Assembly (NCBI GenBank): GCA_011317545.1
Contig: WUJK01000003.1
Span: forward strand, 3,410,001-3,474,000
Origin: Coniella vitis
Taxonomy: Eukaryota; Ascomycota; Sordariomycetes; Diaporthales; Schizoparmaceae
Length of the DNA: 64,000 nt
Reading direction: 5' to 3'
Part shown: positions 13,264 through 24,741 of the stretch, one piece after another
Numbering within the stretch: position 1 is the first letter of the stretch
Layout of the letters: every line of letters starts with the position of its first letter
The notes under the pieces: generated by a model
The model's database searches: none
The model's input: only the letters and a program-made list of their open reading frames with translations
Told to the model about the DNA's origin: nothing
Position numbers and translations under genes: made by a program

Positions 13264-15702
13264 TTACAAAGCGTCAGCGAGAGCCTCCCACTCGTCACCA
13301 AGGCTGCCAAAGATGGTGGGAACAATACCCCAGCTCTTCTCACAGTTGTACGCTCCAGCAGCCTTCCACTTGTCGTCAAACATGGAGAAGAGCACAACCC
13401 TGTCACCGACGGTCTCGAGGATGCTGTTGATGGCAAGAGCCTGGTTAGCGACAGATGGAACAGCAAGGCCATTGGTGTCACCGGCCGTGGGGTAACCACT
13501 CTCGAGAATGTAGCCCGTCAGACCACTGCAAGCGCCCTCAATGATGGTGATCTGGCTTTGCACAAATTCGCCAGCGTCCTTGGGGGCGACAGTGGAGGTG
13601 AAGTAGGCGTGGGCGTTGGCGGCGACAACATCAATCAGCGGGCAGATGGTCGTGGCGAAGTCGGTGACTTGCCAGCTGCCAACAATATCAGTGGTGGTCC
13701 AAGGGCCAGAGTACAGGCTGCCGAGCTCCGTCTTGACGTGAGTAATGAGAGTGGCGAGCTCAGCAACAGTGCAGTATCCATCGTTGTAAGCCTCATTGGC
13801 AACAACAAAGAGCTCGACCAAGTCCATGTAGTCCCAGGCCTGGAAAGCGGCAATCTGCTCCTCAACATCGGGGGACGAGTTGTCGCAGCCAGCCTCACCA
13901 ATGTAGATGCCTGCAATAATCTTGAGGCCGTACTCGGAGGCGGCGGGACCGACACTGGTCAAGGTGTCGCAATCGGTCGAGTAGATGCGGATCGAAGTGA
14001 AACCAGCAGCAGCAATGGCCGCAAGATCGGCTGCAACGGCAGTCGCGGTCATGCAGTCACCCGTGTCGGGGTTGTAGGGCGTGTAGGTCAGAGACCAAGG
14101 CGAGGAGCCGCCCAGGCTGGTGGTAGAAGAGGTCGAAGTCGAGGTGGCGCTGGCAGCAGAGGAGCTGGCGCTGACGCTGGTCGAGGCAGAAACTGCGGTG
14201 GTCGCGGCAACGCTGCTGGCAATAACGCTGGGGCTCGAGGCGGCGGAGGATGCAACCACGACACTGCTCGAGGCGGCAATGCTCTCAGTTGCAGCGCTAG
14301 AAACGACACTGCTCGAGGCGGCAATGCTCTCAGTTGCAGCGCTAGAAACGACACTGCTCGAGGCGGCAATGCTCTCAGTTGCAGCGCTAGAAACGACACT
14401 GCTCGAGGCAACAACGCTAGGAACGACACTGCTCGAGGCAACAACGCTAGGAACGACACTGCTCGAAGCAACACCGCTAGGGCCGGCGCTGCTGGCGACC
14501 GAGGCTACACTGCTGGTAGCTGCTAGGGAAGCGGTAGTGGAGGCTCCGACCGAGGCGAAGGGGCAGTAGATGATGGTCGAAGTGACGACCTCGGTGGTCA
14601 CGGCCGGGGCGGTGTAGGTACCGGGGAGAATGGTGGTGATGCTGGGCACGGTGACGGTCTCAGAGGCTGCAGTCACCGTGGTGGTGGTGCCAGTCACAAT
14701 GGTGTAGGTACCAGCCACGGGGCAAGTCTGTGATGACTGTCAGGAAATCATACGCTCCTCGAGGAAATATGCAGCAATAAGAAAGTGCGAGGGCTCAAAC
14801 TTACGTAGACTGTCTCCTGGATGATGTCGGTAACGACACCGGCGGTGTTGGTGGAGGCAGTAACGTAGGGGGCGGTGACGACGGTGGACGCAGGAACCAC
14901 GCTGTGAGCAAAAGGATCAGTTGTTGGCCCTTGTTTGGGTGCAATTGGCAGGCCATTGGAAGACCCGGTTCCGTTTTGACGTCTGCATCTGGTTCCCAAA
15001 TACAGAGCCAGACACAGGATTGCTCGCCTTGCCTAAGATAACACACAGAGAAGACTTACGTAGTAGAACCACCGAGGGTGTAAGTACCAGCCGACACCAC
15101 AGTGGTCGACGGAACGACGGCGGAGGTCGTAGCAGTCACTGTCACGGTGCTGGCAGGAAAGGTGTAGGTGCCTTGGATTAAGTCGTTAGCACCGAAACGG
15201 TCATGATACAACGTCGGGAAGGGAAAAAAAACAGAGATACTAACCCGGAGTGGACAGGGTCTGAGCAGCGGGCGTGGGGATGGCATTGGTGGACGAAGTG
15301 GCAACAGCATCGGCAGACGAAGTGGCATAAGCCTCGGTCTCCGTCACAGTGACGGAGTGAGACGAGTAGAGGGTCTCAATGGTGGTGCTCGTCGTGGTGC
15401 TGCTCGTGGTCTGTGGGCTGACTGGCTGAGCATCGGGAGTCGGAGACCCTATCATGGATAAGTCAGTTCTGGCTGCCTTTCATCTCGTCTGTTGCTCGTA
15501 CATCTCTTTACTGGGCAGAGATCCAGATCAAGCTGGCGGTAGCGGCAAAATACGCACAAATAACGTCGCCCGTGACAGTCTTGACAACGCGGGAGCAGGC
15601 GCCTCTCTTGTGGTGAGCGTCGTCGTGGGCGTGTCTCTGCTGGTGGTTGTGGGCACTGGCACCTCCGAGGAGGGCGGCGGCGGCGACGAGAGAGGCCTTC
15701 AT
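13264..15702 (-). CDS. btgE: Secreted GH17 beta-1,3-glucanase, BtgE-like
   Basis: Cell-wall beta-1,3-glucan hydrolase/transglycosylase. Five exons on the minus strand: 15702-15558, 15448-15245, 15171-15060, 14901-14805 and 14727-13264, giving 673 aa with every junction in phase. Residues 1-17 are a signal peptide (cleavage after GASA), then a His-rich patch. Residues about 50-240 are Thr/Val/Ser-rich with recurring GTYT motifs, spread over four short exons. A Ser/Ala/Val linker with DNA-level tandem repeats follows. The GH17 barrel starts near 395 (WSLTYTPYNPDTGDC). The probable acid/base is Glu498 (VVANEAYND) and the nucleophile Glu595 (YILESGYPTAG). The layout of repeats, linker and C-terminal GH17 matches the BtgE class of Aspergillus. 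No C-terminal GPI signal is visible, so wall retention would depend on the N-terminal region. Confidence 0.92.
14258..14482 (-). repeat. Coding minisatellite in the GH17 linker
   Basis: Three head-to-tail 45-bp units (14258-14302, 14303-14347, 14348-14392) that look identical are followed by three 30-bp units (14393-14422, 14423-14452, 14453-14482), the last slightly diverged. Both units begin with the same 16 bp (ACGACACTGCTCGAGG). They encode 15- and 10-residue Ser/Ala/Val blocks (SSVVSSAATESIAAS and SSVVPSVVAS types). Near-identity at DNA level suggests recent expansion or homogenisation. Confidence 0.9.
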
Positions 15703-17279
15703 TATGTCGAACTAAAGAATACAGAAGTGTATTATGTAAAATGTCGATGCTGGGTGGTCTTGTCTTGTTTGTTGCGTATGTATATACTGTCGTGATAACG
15801 AATGCCCGCTAAAAGAGTGAAGCGGTGGTTGTGTGTGCGCACGTTGGGTTCGGAGAACTCTCGACTTGGCAATATCACCACAGTGAAGGGGATATCAGGG
15901 TTGTCCGTGGAGGGCAAGAGAAAAAGAGAAGAGAGCAGACCCAGTGAGGAGGACGGAGGGGATCACGGCCTGGATATTTGATCGCAACTCGGGGGGGGGG
16001 GGGCATGGTGCCAGCGTCCAGTAGTAGGGGCAGGGCCGTCAAGTGAGGTGGGTCCTCGGCCGGGGAGGGCGTGGGCATGGGCTCGGGCGTGGCCCCGGAG
16101 TGAGCCAAAGCCCCCTTTGGCCCGTTGAAGGATTGATGAGGGTGTGACTTGGCTCTGGGGGGCGCTCGCGATCCATTTCTCCTTACCACGCCCGTGCCGC
16201 GAGGCTCTGGACTGCTCAGCAATGCGTTTTGGGCCAGCCTCGGCACGGCATCTGGCGCACGAGGCTGCTTGCACTCGAGTTGGGCCATGCCTGTTGATGA
16301 CGATCACCAGTCCAATCCAATTTGGCAACTCGAGAACCAGGAGACAAGGCGAGCAAGCGGGTACCACAAGCAGTACAACCACATCCAGACAACCTCACTG
16401 CTCTCTGGGCGCATGCAATACGTCTTTTAGTCGTACCTCGGGGTGCTGTGCCCAGAGCTGTGGGCCCGCCAGGCGATGCCAAACCCACAGGTGATTTACC
16501 GGTCGAAGCTATCCCCACTTCTTGCTCGATGGCCCGGCCGGTTGAATGGTCGACAGTCCGGCAGTCTGGCAGATTCCCCCCTCCCCCTCTCCCCCTGGGC
16601 GCAGACGACAATTTTGCTTTGCCAAGGTGGGCGCGGCCAGCGGGCGAACCCATCAATCTCCCAGCCCAGGGCAGCGCCGGCGGTGGGCAAGGCGGAGGAG
16701 AGGCACAGGGAGGAGGGGTACAGAGGGGAGGGGGCGATACTATACTGCCATTCATTCATCATTCACTCATTCATTGCATGGGCGCCACGGGGCCTCGAGG
16801 TGAAATGAGGACGTGTTGCCGTGCTGACGTAGAGGGCATAGCACGCATGCAGTAGCCCAGGAGCGGCGACATTGCCAGCCAGAGAGTGAATACTGTCTAC
16901 CGTGTAGCCTCTACATAGTAGCACTCATAGAAAGCATCGAGAAAAGAGACAGCAAGAAACAGACAAATCGGCCGATGCGAAATTGGCCCGCTGGTCGCTT
17001 CGTCCAAAGCGGAAAGAATTCTTTGAGCTTGCAGTCCCCACGGGCTGGGTGCACATAATGGTCGTCTCGGTGGAGATTGTTGCAGCAAAAATATTCGTTT
17101 CCCAGATGCCGCTTGTTCCGCCTGATTGGTGGGTGCGATCCATTGTTTGACACAGCAAGTTGCGAAGAAGAGAAGCCAAGCCAAGCTTTGAAATGAAGCC
17201 AACGGAGCATCACCAGGGCTGAGCAGGCGCGCTCCTGCCGTCTGTACTATGTAGCACCTGCCAAGCAGAAGCCCATTAC

Positions 17280-17295
17280 TACTATGTACATAGTA
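17280..17295. repeat. 16-bp perfect palindrome of the TACATAGTA motif
   Basis: TACTATGTACATAGTA reads the same on both strands. It consists of two overlapping inverted copies of the 9-mer that recurs across the intergenic DNA of this window. Confidence 0.9.
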
Positions 17296-18905
17296 TTGGC
17301 AAGCTGTGCCTGACCTGATGCAGGTCCCAAGGCCAAGTGAAAAAAGGGTCCCTTGGCAGCCTGGCAACCTGGCAGCACTGGTCAGCCAAGACAACCCAGC
17401 AGCGGACAGGGGACCCTCGCACCTGCCCGCCCAAGTCGGCCACTCACGATAAGGTTAGCCCTGGACGGGTCGCAGTCGGGAAATTACAAGAGCTGACGCG
17501 ACAAAGCGATATTTTTCTTGCTCCCTCGCCTTTTGCTTGCGATCGGCAGTCTGCACGTCTTCATTTCTTTCACGACCGCCTGTTCCTCCGCTTGTTGCAC
17601 TCCTGATCCTCGTTCTCCCCACATACCGCATTGGCTCCCAAACTCAACAACCGTGTGGGGTCATGATGAGCCATGGCGGTGAAGTTGAACGCGGCGGACG
17701 TGCGTACTTGGTAGTACTATGTTTAGTATCCTTCCAAACTCACACAACGAACCCGCCGTGCCCCGTCCTTCCCGTTGTTCAAAGCCACAGGACAAGCAAG
17801 CACTCTGTCAACGCCTAGCCGCCAAAAAGCGATAATGACACAAATAGAGTCGCTGGCTCGCCACAAGGTCAGGCACCGCGTGCCAAGAGCTGAACAAATC
17901 TACGGAATAATCAGCCTTGTGGCGGAGGACTCGGGGATTATTATAGCACTTGGGACTGGCGCCAAAGCAGGTCCTTCCAATCCTCATCGACGCGATAGAT
18001 TGCCAAGGTGCTTACCATTACAAAGTACACACTATGTAGTCGATATGTGGGTAAGGCCATGGCCACAAAATGGCCGTCTCTTTCTCCAGAGATGCCAGCA
18101 ACAACTGCCCCTTCAAGAAGTAACAATCCACGGCCATACCAGCCCTCACCTTAATCCACTAAGGATTCACACACTCGACGAAAACGGAACCTGATAATGA
18201 CCTCATTTCATCATTGTACGAACGACCAAGCTTATTTTGAACACGAGAACAACAAACTACCGTAAAACACCATGCATACAAACCTAAAAGAAAACTTTCT
18301 TGGTATGCTCAAGAGTGTTCGTTCCCGCCTCAGCCCGCCAGGCACCAAGAACACCCTGACCACCCCGGCCCTGGCTCCCTCTCCTAATGTAGATAAACCC
18401 TGTCTTGAGAAAGTTATCCACTACCCAGGGCTGCCACGCTGCCAGGTAGGCACTTGAGCAGCCGGACATTGCACATGTGCAGTCATGGAATCGCAGGAAT
18501 ATCTTGTTGCCAACAACCTTCCCCAGCTAAATCAAACAAAACAATCACTTGCCAGATCGGTACATACACATGTACATCATTTACAAAATATACGAGCTGT
18601 TCGAAGATCTACATAGTATATTATGTAGGTGGACTGTGCCCCAAAGGCTACTATGTACCGGGCGGCAGTGCATTATTAGTACCAAGAGTACACAAGATTA
18701 ATCAGCAATACTATGCAAGTACCTGCCTAGGTAGGTAATAAATAAATCTATCTCCAATGCCGATATCCTCCAGGCACATCTACTTACTACATACATACTA
18801 TGTAGTAGATACTAGGATGTAATCGATCCAAACTTAAAATACCGTCGCTCGGGAGCTTTGGTAACGGCAGGAACCCACGCTCGGGCTACAGAAGAGCAGT
18901 CTGAG

Positions 18906-18908
<3 letters not shown>

Positions 18909-18943
<35 letters not shown>

Positions 18944-18973
18944 ATAGTATATGTGTGTGTGTGTGTGTGTGTG
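18909..18973. repeat. (AT)n then (TG)n microsatellite
   Basis: An alternating AT run spans about 18909-18941 and an alternating TG run about 18952-18973, separated by a few bases. An A-rich tract follows near 19010-19047. Confidence 0.9.
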
Positions 18974-19530
18974 GATAATAATAATTTGTTTTCTAGAAGA
19001 AGGAAAAAACCTTAAAACAAAAATAAAAAAAAAAAATAAAAAAAAAGACTCGCTCGTCTCAAATGCTGTCACGGTCCCCTTTAAGATTCATCACGGGCTC
19101 CCTTCTTGACAAGGTGTCCCAGACTTGCCTATTTGGCACTCCTAGACAGAACAATCATGGCCCTTCATCGCAAATTTCCCTTGGTCCCTGCGTTGTACAC
19201 GTTTTGTCAGAGTCCCAAATGAGCCAAGCCCCACTGGCTCTGAATCGAGCACATTAGCCTGTTACCATAATCTATAATGCCCTGTGCCGCACTGTCAAGT
19301 TGCTTTTCCCAAAGCCATGGCCACTTGCTAAATTGATGTTTGATTCATCTTCAAACAAATGCCTATCAGGCTATGGACACAAATCCCCCTACCTGCCCTT
19401 CAACACTTCAATCTGTGCTTCCCAATACTGAAGTCCTTGTTTGAGGGTGCTCCTCTGAGGTACAGTCAGGATGGCTGCAAGTCCGCATCTGGCCGAGTCT
19501 TCGTTCCCTTCCCAGTAATCGTTCGCACTT

Positions 19531-20192
19531 TCAAACTAGGGGTGCGAGTCCCAGTATGAGGCACAGAACCAGAAGCATTGTCTGCCACCGACATTAGTGA
19601 CTTGACATCTTGCAGTAAGATATTGCAATTAACAAGGACATACCGAGACTGAGTCTATTATATGTTTGGCTTCATTGGTGTTGATAGACGTGCCTGTATT
19701 GTGCGAATTGGAACTTGACGTGGAGGTCGGATCTTCGTTGCCGCCTGTAGCCGTCTGCGATTCTTTCGACGACAAAGTCGTAGTCGTCTTCTCCGTGGAC
19801 TTGATTGGTAGTGATATAGTCTGGTCGGAAGTGGTCGAGGAGGCCGTCGTAGTCGTGGTGTGTTCTGTTGCCGATACGGTCAAAGGACGCCCCTCAGGCA
19901 GACTGGTGTCCATGACGAGCGTAGTAGGCATATTGGAACCGCCCAGGCTGGAGAGGACGTCCGAGGGGACAATGGACATGGGAAGCGGAGTAGCCAGGAA
20001 TGTCGTGGCGGTGGTGGTGGCGACGGGATCATTTGTACCGTATCCATCAAACGCAGTCTCGACTAGTGTGACCGATTTGCTAATGTAGATGAAATATGCG
20101 ATTGCGGTCCACGAAGCGTCCGCGGGTGCCATTTGGTCGTGGGCCAGAGCCACGATCGCACCAACCGACAGAACAGAGATGGAAAAGCGCAT
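19531..20192 (-). CDS. Small GPI-anchored Ser/Thr-rich secreted protein
   Basis: Family not recognised. Exon 1 is 20192-19644, starting with a signal peptide (MRFSISVLSVGAIVALA). The middle is rich in Ser and Thr, with Thr runs, typical of heavily O-mannosylated wall proteins. The open frame runs into a stop after VCPC, but a canonical GTATGT donor at 19643 and a CAG acceptor at 19582 (62-nt intron with CTAAT branch) join in phase to exon 2, 19581-19531. Exon 2 encodes a strongly hydrophobic tail (MLLVLCLILGLAPLV then stop), as expected of a GPI attachment signal. The spliced protein has 199 aa. I therefore infer a cell-surface mannoprotein; the N-terminal region up to about residue 70 has no recognised domain. 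Tandem with the GH17 gene but separated by 3.8 kb. Confidence 0.7.
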
Positions 20193-20391
20193 AATGCAAG
20201 ATGAGTATTGTAATAATGAGTATAAGACTTTGCAGTGTCCAAGACGGATGAGTTGTTGTTATATGCTTCCAGAGATGAGATTGTGATGATCTTCTGCGAA
20301 GTCGAGTAAGTATGCCAAACAGATGTGTCTTGTATATTATTGCTTCTCAGTCGTTCCGAGGAATAACAAAGCGCCAGTCAAGCGCAGATGC

Positions 20392-21038
20392 TCACAGACA
20401 GCTTGCGCTCTTCCCAATCCCGTGGAAAGAATGAGTGCAATGTAAGAAACACACATGAGTAAAGTGAAGCGGAATACTTCTGGTCATCCCTTCCGCAAAC
20501 ACTTGACGAGTACAGCCCAAGAGTCTCCAAGGGGCAAGACTGGAGAGCCAACCGCGTTCACCCGCCGGTGGAGGCTTGCAGACGTGCTGAGTGAAGCAGG
20601 TCACTGTCGCTGGAATTTCCTCTCTGAAGACCAAAAGGTCAAGAATAATGTCCTGCCGAAGCAGCCAGATCTGAGAATAAGTCTCGTCCGCCCGAACATC
20701 CGTAGACCCAACAGCTTCCGGTAAATCGTCTGGGTGATGGAGAACCTGGCCCAAACGACAGCGACACAGACAAACAAAGTGAAGCGATCAATCATCCAGC
20801 TATAAAGGTGTCTCTCTCTCTCAACACTACTGAGCCTTCGCCACTGTTTGGAAAGGTCCACGAGTAGAGACAGGTTGCTTGGCAGTCCGGGCAGCCGGGA
20901 GCCCACATGCACACCGAGACAACTGCTAATCAGATATGAGACAAAGTCAGGGTCGTCGACGCAGAGCAGGATAACCAGGCCGGCTCGAATAGCAAACGTG
21001 TAAAGGAGATGGCGTGCATGGCCAGGAGCTGTGACTCG
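20392..21038 (-). pseudogene. Possible decayed or unrecognised coding segment
   Basis: On the minus strand one frame is open from 21038 to 20604 and reads like a folded, partly membrane-associated protein, for example AIRAGLVILLCVDDPDFVSY and DRFTLFVCVAVVWARFSITQ. From about 20754 to 20395 a second frame takes over with similar character (DETYSQIWLLRQDIILDLLV). No ATG of good context starts the first frame, and no intron of normal length joins the two. This fits a gene remnant with a frameshift, or an unusual gene whose other exons I cannot place. No family is recognised, and chance open frames remain possible. Confidence 0.25.
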
Positions 21039-21485
21039 TCAAGATGGCAGAGCAGATGGCATCGAGGCAAAGCCCGTCAATGCTCTTCTGTCCTGCTTTG
21101 CTTCGCTCTGCCAGCGCTCACGGACATCATGTGCGTCCGACGTGACACAAAACATGGCAAGCCACTGCTGTCGCAATGCACTGCACTGTCCCATTTGGGC
21201 TTGCGGAAGTACAACCTTTCAAGCCGTCCATGGTTGGAGCAAAAGAATGAAGTACCTTATACAGAGAAGCACCCTTGAAGTCGTACCTTCCCTGCAGCAG
21301 TGCGTCATGTCTACGCTACATAGTATATAGTACATCACCCTTGGCGTGGCACAGGTGTTATCGATAACGAAGCTGCGATAAGATAAGACCAGTGCTTCTC
21401 AAACTTTTTGGCGCGTCTTGCTCGTCGACGACGTGGTCCTCATCTAACCCATTAAAACGTCGCTCCTGGATCCCCTCTCTTCACG
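21039..21485 (+). promoter_or_regulatory. Probable promoter and leader of the RNase II gene
   Basis: About 450 bp upstream of the exoribonuclease ATG at 21486, with no supported coding sequence. It contains one TACATAGTA copy at 21317-21325. Specific promoter elements were not identified. Confidence 0.35.
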
Positions 21486-24400
21486 ATGCATAGGGCCGTG
21501 TCTGGGTCTTATGTCTGCTGGAGATGTGTGTCTAAGGGTCTTCAGCCCAGACCGTCGCTGGTCAAGAGACCATATTCGGTTACGGCTAATCGCTACCTAA
21601 GGGCGGATTCAGACTTTCGAGGTTCACGATCGGTAAGAGCATGACTTCGTCGCCCTTCTTCCTGGCCGCTAGGATGCACCTCTGACTTTTACTTGTGATT
21701 CACATTAGATTTTTCGTCCGCAAGAAAATGGAAACGAAGAAACCCCCGACCTTGAAAAGCCGCCGCCAAGTCTAAGCGACGAGCCAAGTATCCGTGAGCG
21801 GTTGCGACAATGGGAGGCAGAGAACCCGAACGTGGCCCCCGCCATATTACGTGATACTGCCGATCATGGATTGCCTCGCAATTTGCTCACACGGGCTCGC
21901 AATATGAACGAAATTTCCGAAGATGACGAGTTGCCTGGTTCGAAGCTTGAGCAGCCCTTCCTGGATAATGAAGGGTCCCTCGACTCCCTTCCTGGACCGA
22001 CCGATATTCGAGCTGGCGATCTTTTTGAGGACCTCCCAGACGGCGACAGAGTCCCGACTCTGGCGGTGTGTCTTGGATACATCAATGGCTACTACCATGT
22101 CTACACGATAGCGGGCATGTGGAAAGTCATACGACGGATTCGCTCACAGTTTACGATCCGCGGTTTCATCCATCCAGATATGCTGCAGCCACTTGTTGCT
22201 GTACTGCCCAAGGAGAAGCTGACATACCAGGAACTCCGCATCATGGAACAAAAGAACATGGGCCCAGATCGTATACAGGGCGCTCAAGTGTTGCGCAAGC
22301 TCACCCAATTCCAGCTCCGGACCGATGAGCTCTTGCAGCAACATGGTCTAAACATTGAGAAGGCTCATGAGGTTCTATCTGCAGCTGGGGACCGATATGT
22401 GACGTTGGATTCGATTGCAGCTCGTATGTACGCACATTTCAAAAAGGGTATTTGGCAAGCCCCGGTCGAAGCACCCATGCTGTACGCTGTGCATCGAATA
22501 ATAAGCATGGACGACCTGGGCTTTCGCGCTGTGGGCACGCTTGCAGACGTTACCGAATGGTTGTACGAAGTCACACCAGCAGAGGATGTTTCTCTAATAC
22601 GAAACATGCAGACACTAGTCAGACTCTTTACCGATCTCCCTGGCAAACTGAATACGCCCTTGTCCGCTTTGTCAGATAAAGCCATCAAGCAAAGTCAACT
22701 AGGTCGCTTCATCATCAAAGCTAGAGAAGCTATTGATCACAGCCGGCAATTTCGCGACTGGACTCCGCACGGCATGCTGGGCCCCTCCAAAGACAAAGTC
22801 CCTCCTGCTAGCACAAGCTGGACTGAGGTTGATATCAGCATCATGCATTTCATGCTGCTATGGGCGGGCCGTGACCATTTCTCTCTGTCATCTCGTTATC
22901 ACTGGATAGGCTCAGCTATCTTGCGAGCGACTGGGCGGTACAAGGACAGCGAGTACCTCTCAAGCACAGTAGGGTGGACCTTCCTGCAGGAAGTGGGCTA
23001 TTTAAGCCCTTGGGATCTTCATGTCCGCTATACCGACCGTGTACCAGGCGTCGAGACCGCACGCACGGGTGGTTTTCAACGATTGCCACTTGGACCCGAG
23101 GGTATCAAGCCTTACATTACACCCGACCCGTTTTACGAAACGCGTCACGATTGGGCAGAACTGAAGGCCTTTGCCATCGATTCCAAAGACACAGTGGATG
23201 TCGATGACGCTATCTCGCTTGAGAAGACAGATGTCCCCGGCGAGCACTGGGTTCATATCCACGTTGCCGATCCTGCCTCTCGCATTCGACATCAATGCGC
23301 TCTTGGAAAACGCGCCAGCCAGACTCCCTTGACGCTCTATCTCTCTGGGCATTATTCAAACATGTGGGGTGTGGGTGATGAGGTTCAGAAGCTCTTTTCT
23401 CTGGGCCCAGACAAACCTTGTCTTACCTTCAGCGCCAAGGTTAACTCGGAAGGCGAGATGCTTCAGTACAAGATTACACCAGCCAAGTTGCAAAACTTGG
23501 TCTATATAACGCCTGAAGATGCCAATACTGCCGTAGGCGTTGTGCCCCCCAGAGAAGCAAAAAGACCAAGAGGCCTGCAAAGCTTCAGCGTGGGCGAGCC
23601 GCCGGTAGAGGAGCCAGCATCGCGCAAGATGACTAGCCCGTCGGAACTACAGCCTGATGAAGTTGAATCACTCCAAACGATGCATCAGATAGCGGAGGTA
23701 TTACACCGGAAGCGGCTTGCAAAGGGCGCAGTGCCGGCGTACACAGTTAGGCCCAAGGTCAAGACTTCTTTCGACAAGACGTCCGTCGAGCACACGCCAC
23801 TAGGCCTGATGGCTTGCTCAGGCGAACCCCACATCCAGATTAGCTGGGATGTCTCTGAGGCGCCCTTGGTGACGAGCCTGATGCAGCTCGCTGGTGATGT
23901 CGCTGGACGCTGGTGCGCAGAACGGGACATGCCCATGCCATATGTTGTGCAGCCACTGGCAGACGAGAATCGAGAGCTGGCCAAGGCCTATGCTGACCAG
24001 ATCTACTACCCTTATCTCCTGCGCGGAGAACAACCTCCAGAATACGTATGGTCCCAATTCAACCACCTACTTGGCGACACCAAGTTTTCGAGCCACCCTG
24101 GAACCAACTTTCTCATGGGCATGGACGCGTACATCAAAGTGACGTCTCCACTGCGCCGATACTCGGACCTCATTGCACACTGGCAGATCGAAAAAGCCAT
24201 CCTCCAAGAAAAGACCCGAGGCAAGGCAGTCATCGCCGAACTTCCCTTTTTCCGCAAGACGCTCGACAAGGAGATCTTCCCCTTTCTCAAGCTACGTGAG
24301 GGCATCATCAAGCGCCTAGGAAACGCGCGCGGAATCGAGGGCTACATAATGCAAGCGCTGCTTCGCGCGTGGAAGTACCCCGATGCGAGCAGTAACAGCG

Positions 24401-24741
24401 ACGCCAAGCTTCCCGAGACGTTCAAGATGACAGTGCAGACTGTCCTGGGTGCGAGCTCGGGCGGCGGCTGGAGACATAAGCTGATTGTTGGGACACTAGA
24501 CTTTTTCAGCCTCCGGGTGTGGCTGCTGCCAGAGGGTCTGTCCCAGTTTGGCGTGAAGCTGACCGAGGTACAGCCGGGCGATGAATATGAGGTTGAGCTG
24601 ACGGATATCAACGTTCATGCGGGCGAGGTATATGTCAAGGCTACGCGCAAGATTCGCGCGTTGGCTGATGAGGTGGCGCAGGCTCAGATTGAGGGGTCTG
24701 AGCAACAGCAGCAGCAGCAGGAGGAGCAGAAGGAGCAGTAG
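21486..24741 (+). CDS. dss1: Mitochondrial RNase II-type 3'-5' exoribonuclease
   Basis: RNB-family exonuclease, orthologous in type to yeast Dss1/Msu1 and Neurospora CYT-4, the nuclease of the mitochondrial degradosome. Exon 1 (21486-21632) and exon 2 (21709-24741) are joined over a 76-nt intron (GTAAGA donor, TAG acceptor) to give 1059 aa. Exon 1 encodes an Arg/Ser-rich start almost free of acidic residues, consistent with mitochondrial import. The central RNB core shows DSKDTVDVDDA (residues 540-550, the metal-binding Asp cluster), HIHVADPASRI, and the late motif SPLRRYSDL starting at 862. A C-terminal OB-like region follows, ending in an acidic Gln-rich tail. The protein should degrade mitochondrial RNA with a Suv3-type helicase, which is not in the window. 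Confidence 0.93.

Larger units (their letters stand above)
15703..19530. other. Long intergenic stretch, promoter of the GH17 gene
   Basis: About 3.8 kb without a supported gene. The part next to 15702 must hold the GH17 promoter, which runs leftwards. Features seen: a G run near 15989-16002, ATTC/ATTCA tetranucleotide repeats near 16750-16776, five or more copies of the TACATAGTA/TACTATGTA 9-mer between 17245 and 18805, and microsatellites at 18909-18973. The open frames are short and mutually overlapping. Confidence 0.5.

Noticed and set aside
13078..14569. Long plus-strand open frames opposite the GH17 gene
   Set aside because: They are antisense shadows of a repetitive, GC-rich coding exon; their Gly/Ala/Arg-rich translation reflects the repeats, and the minus strand has the conserved catalytic motifs.
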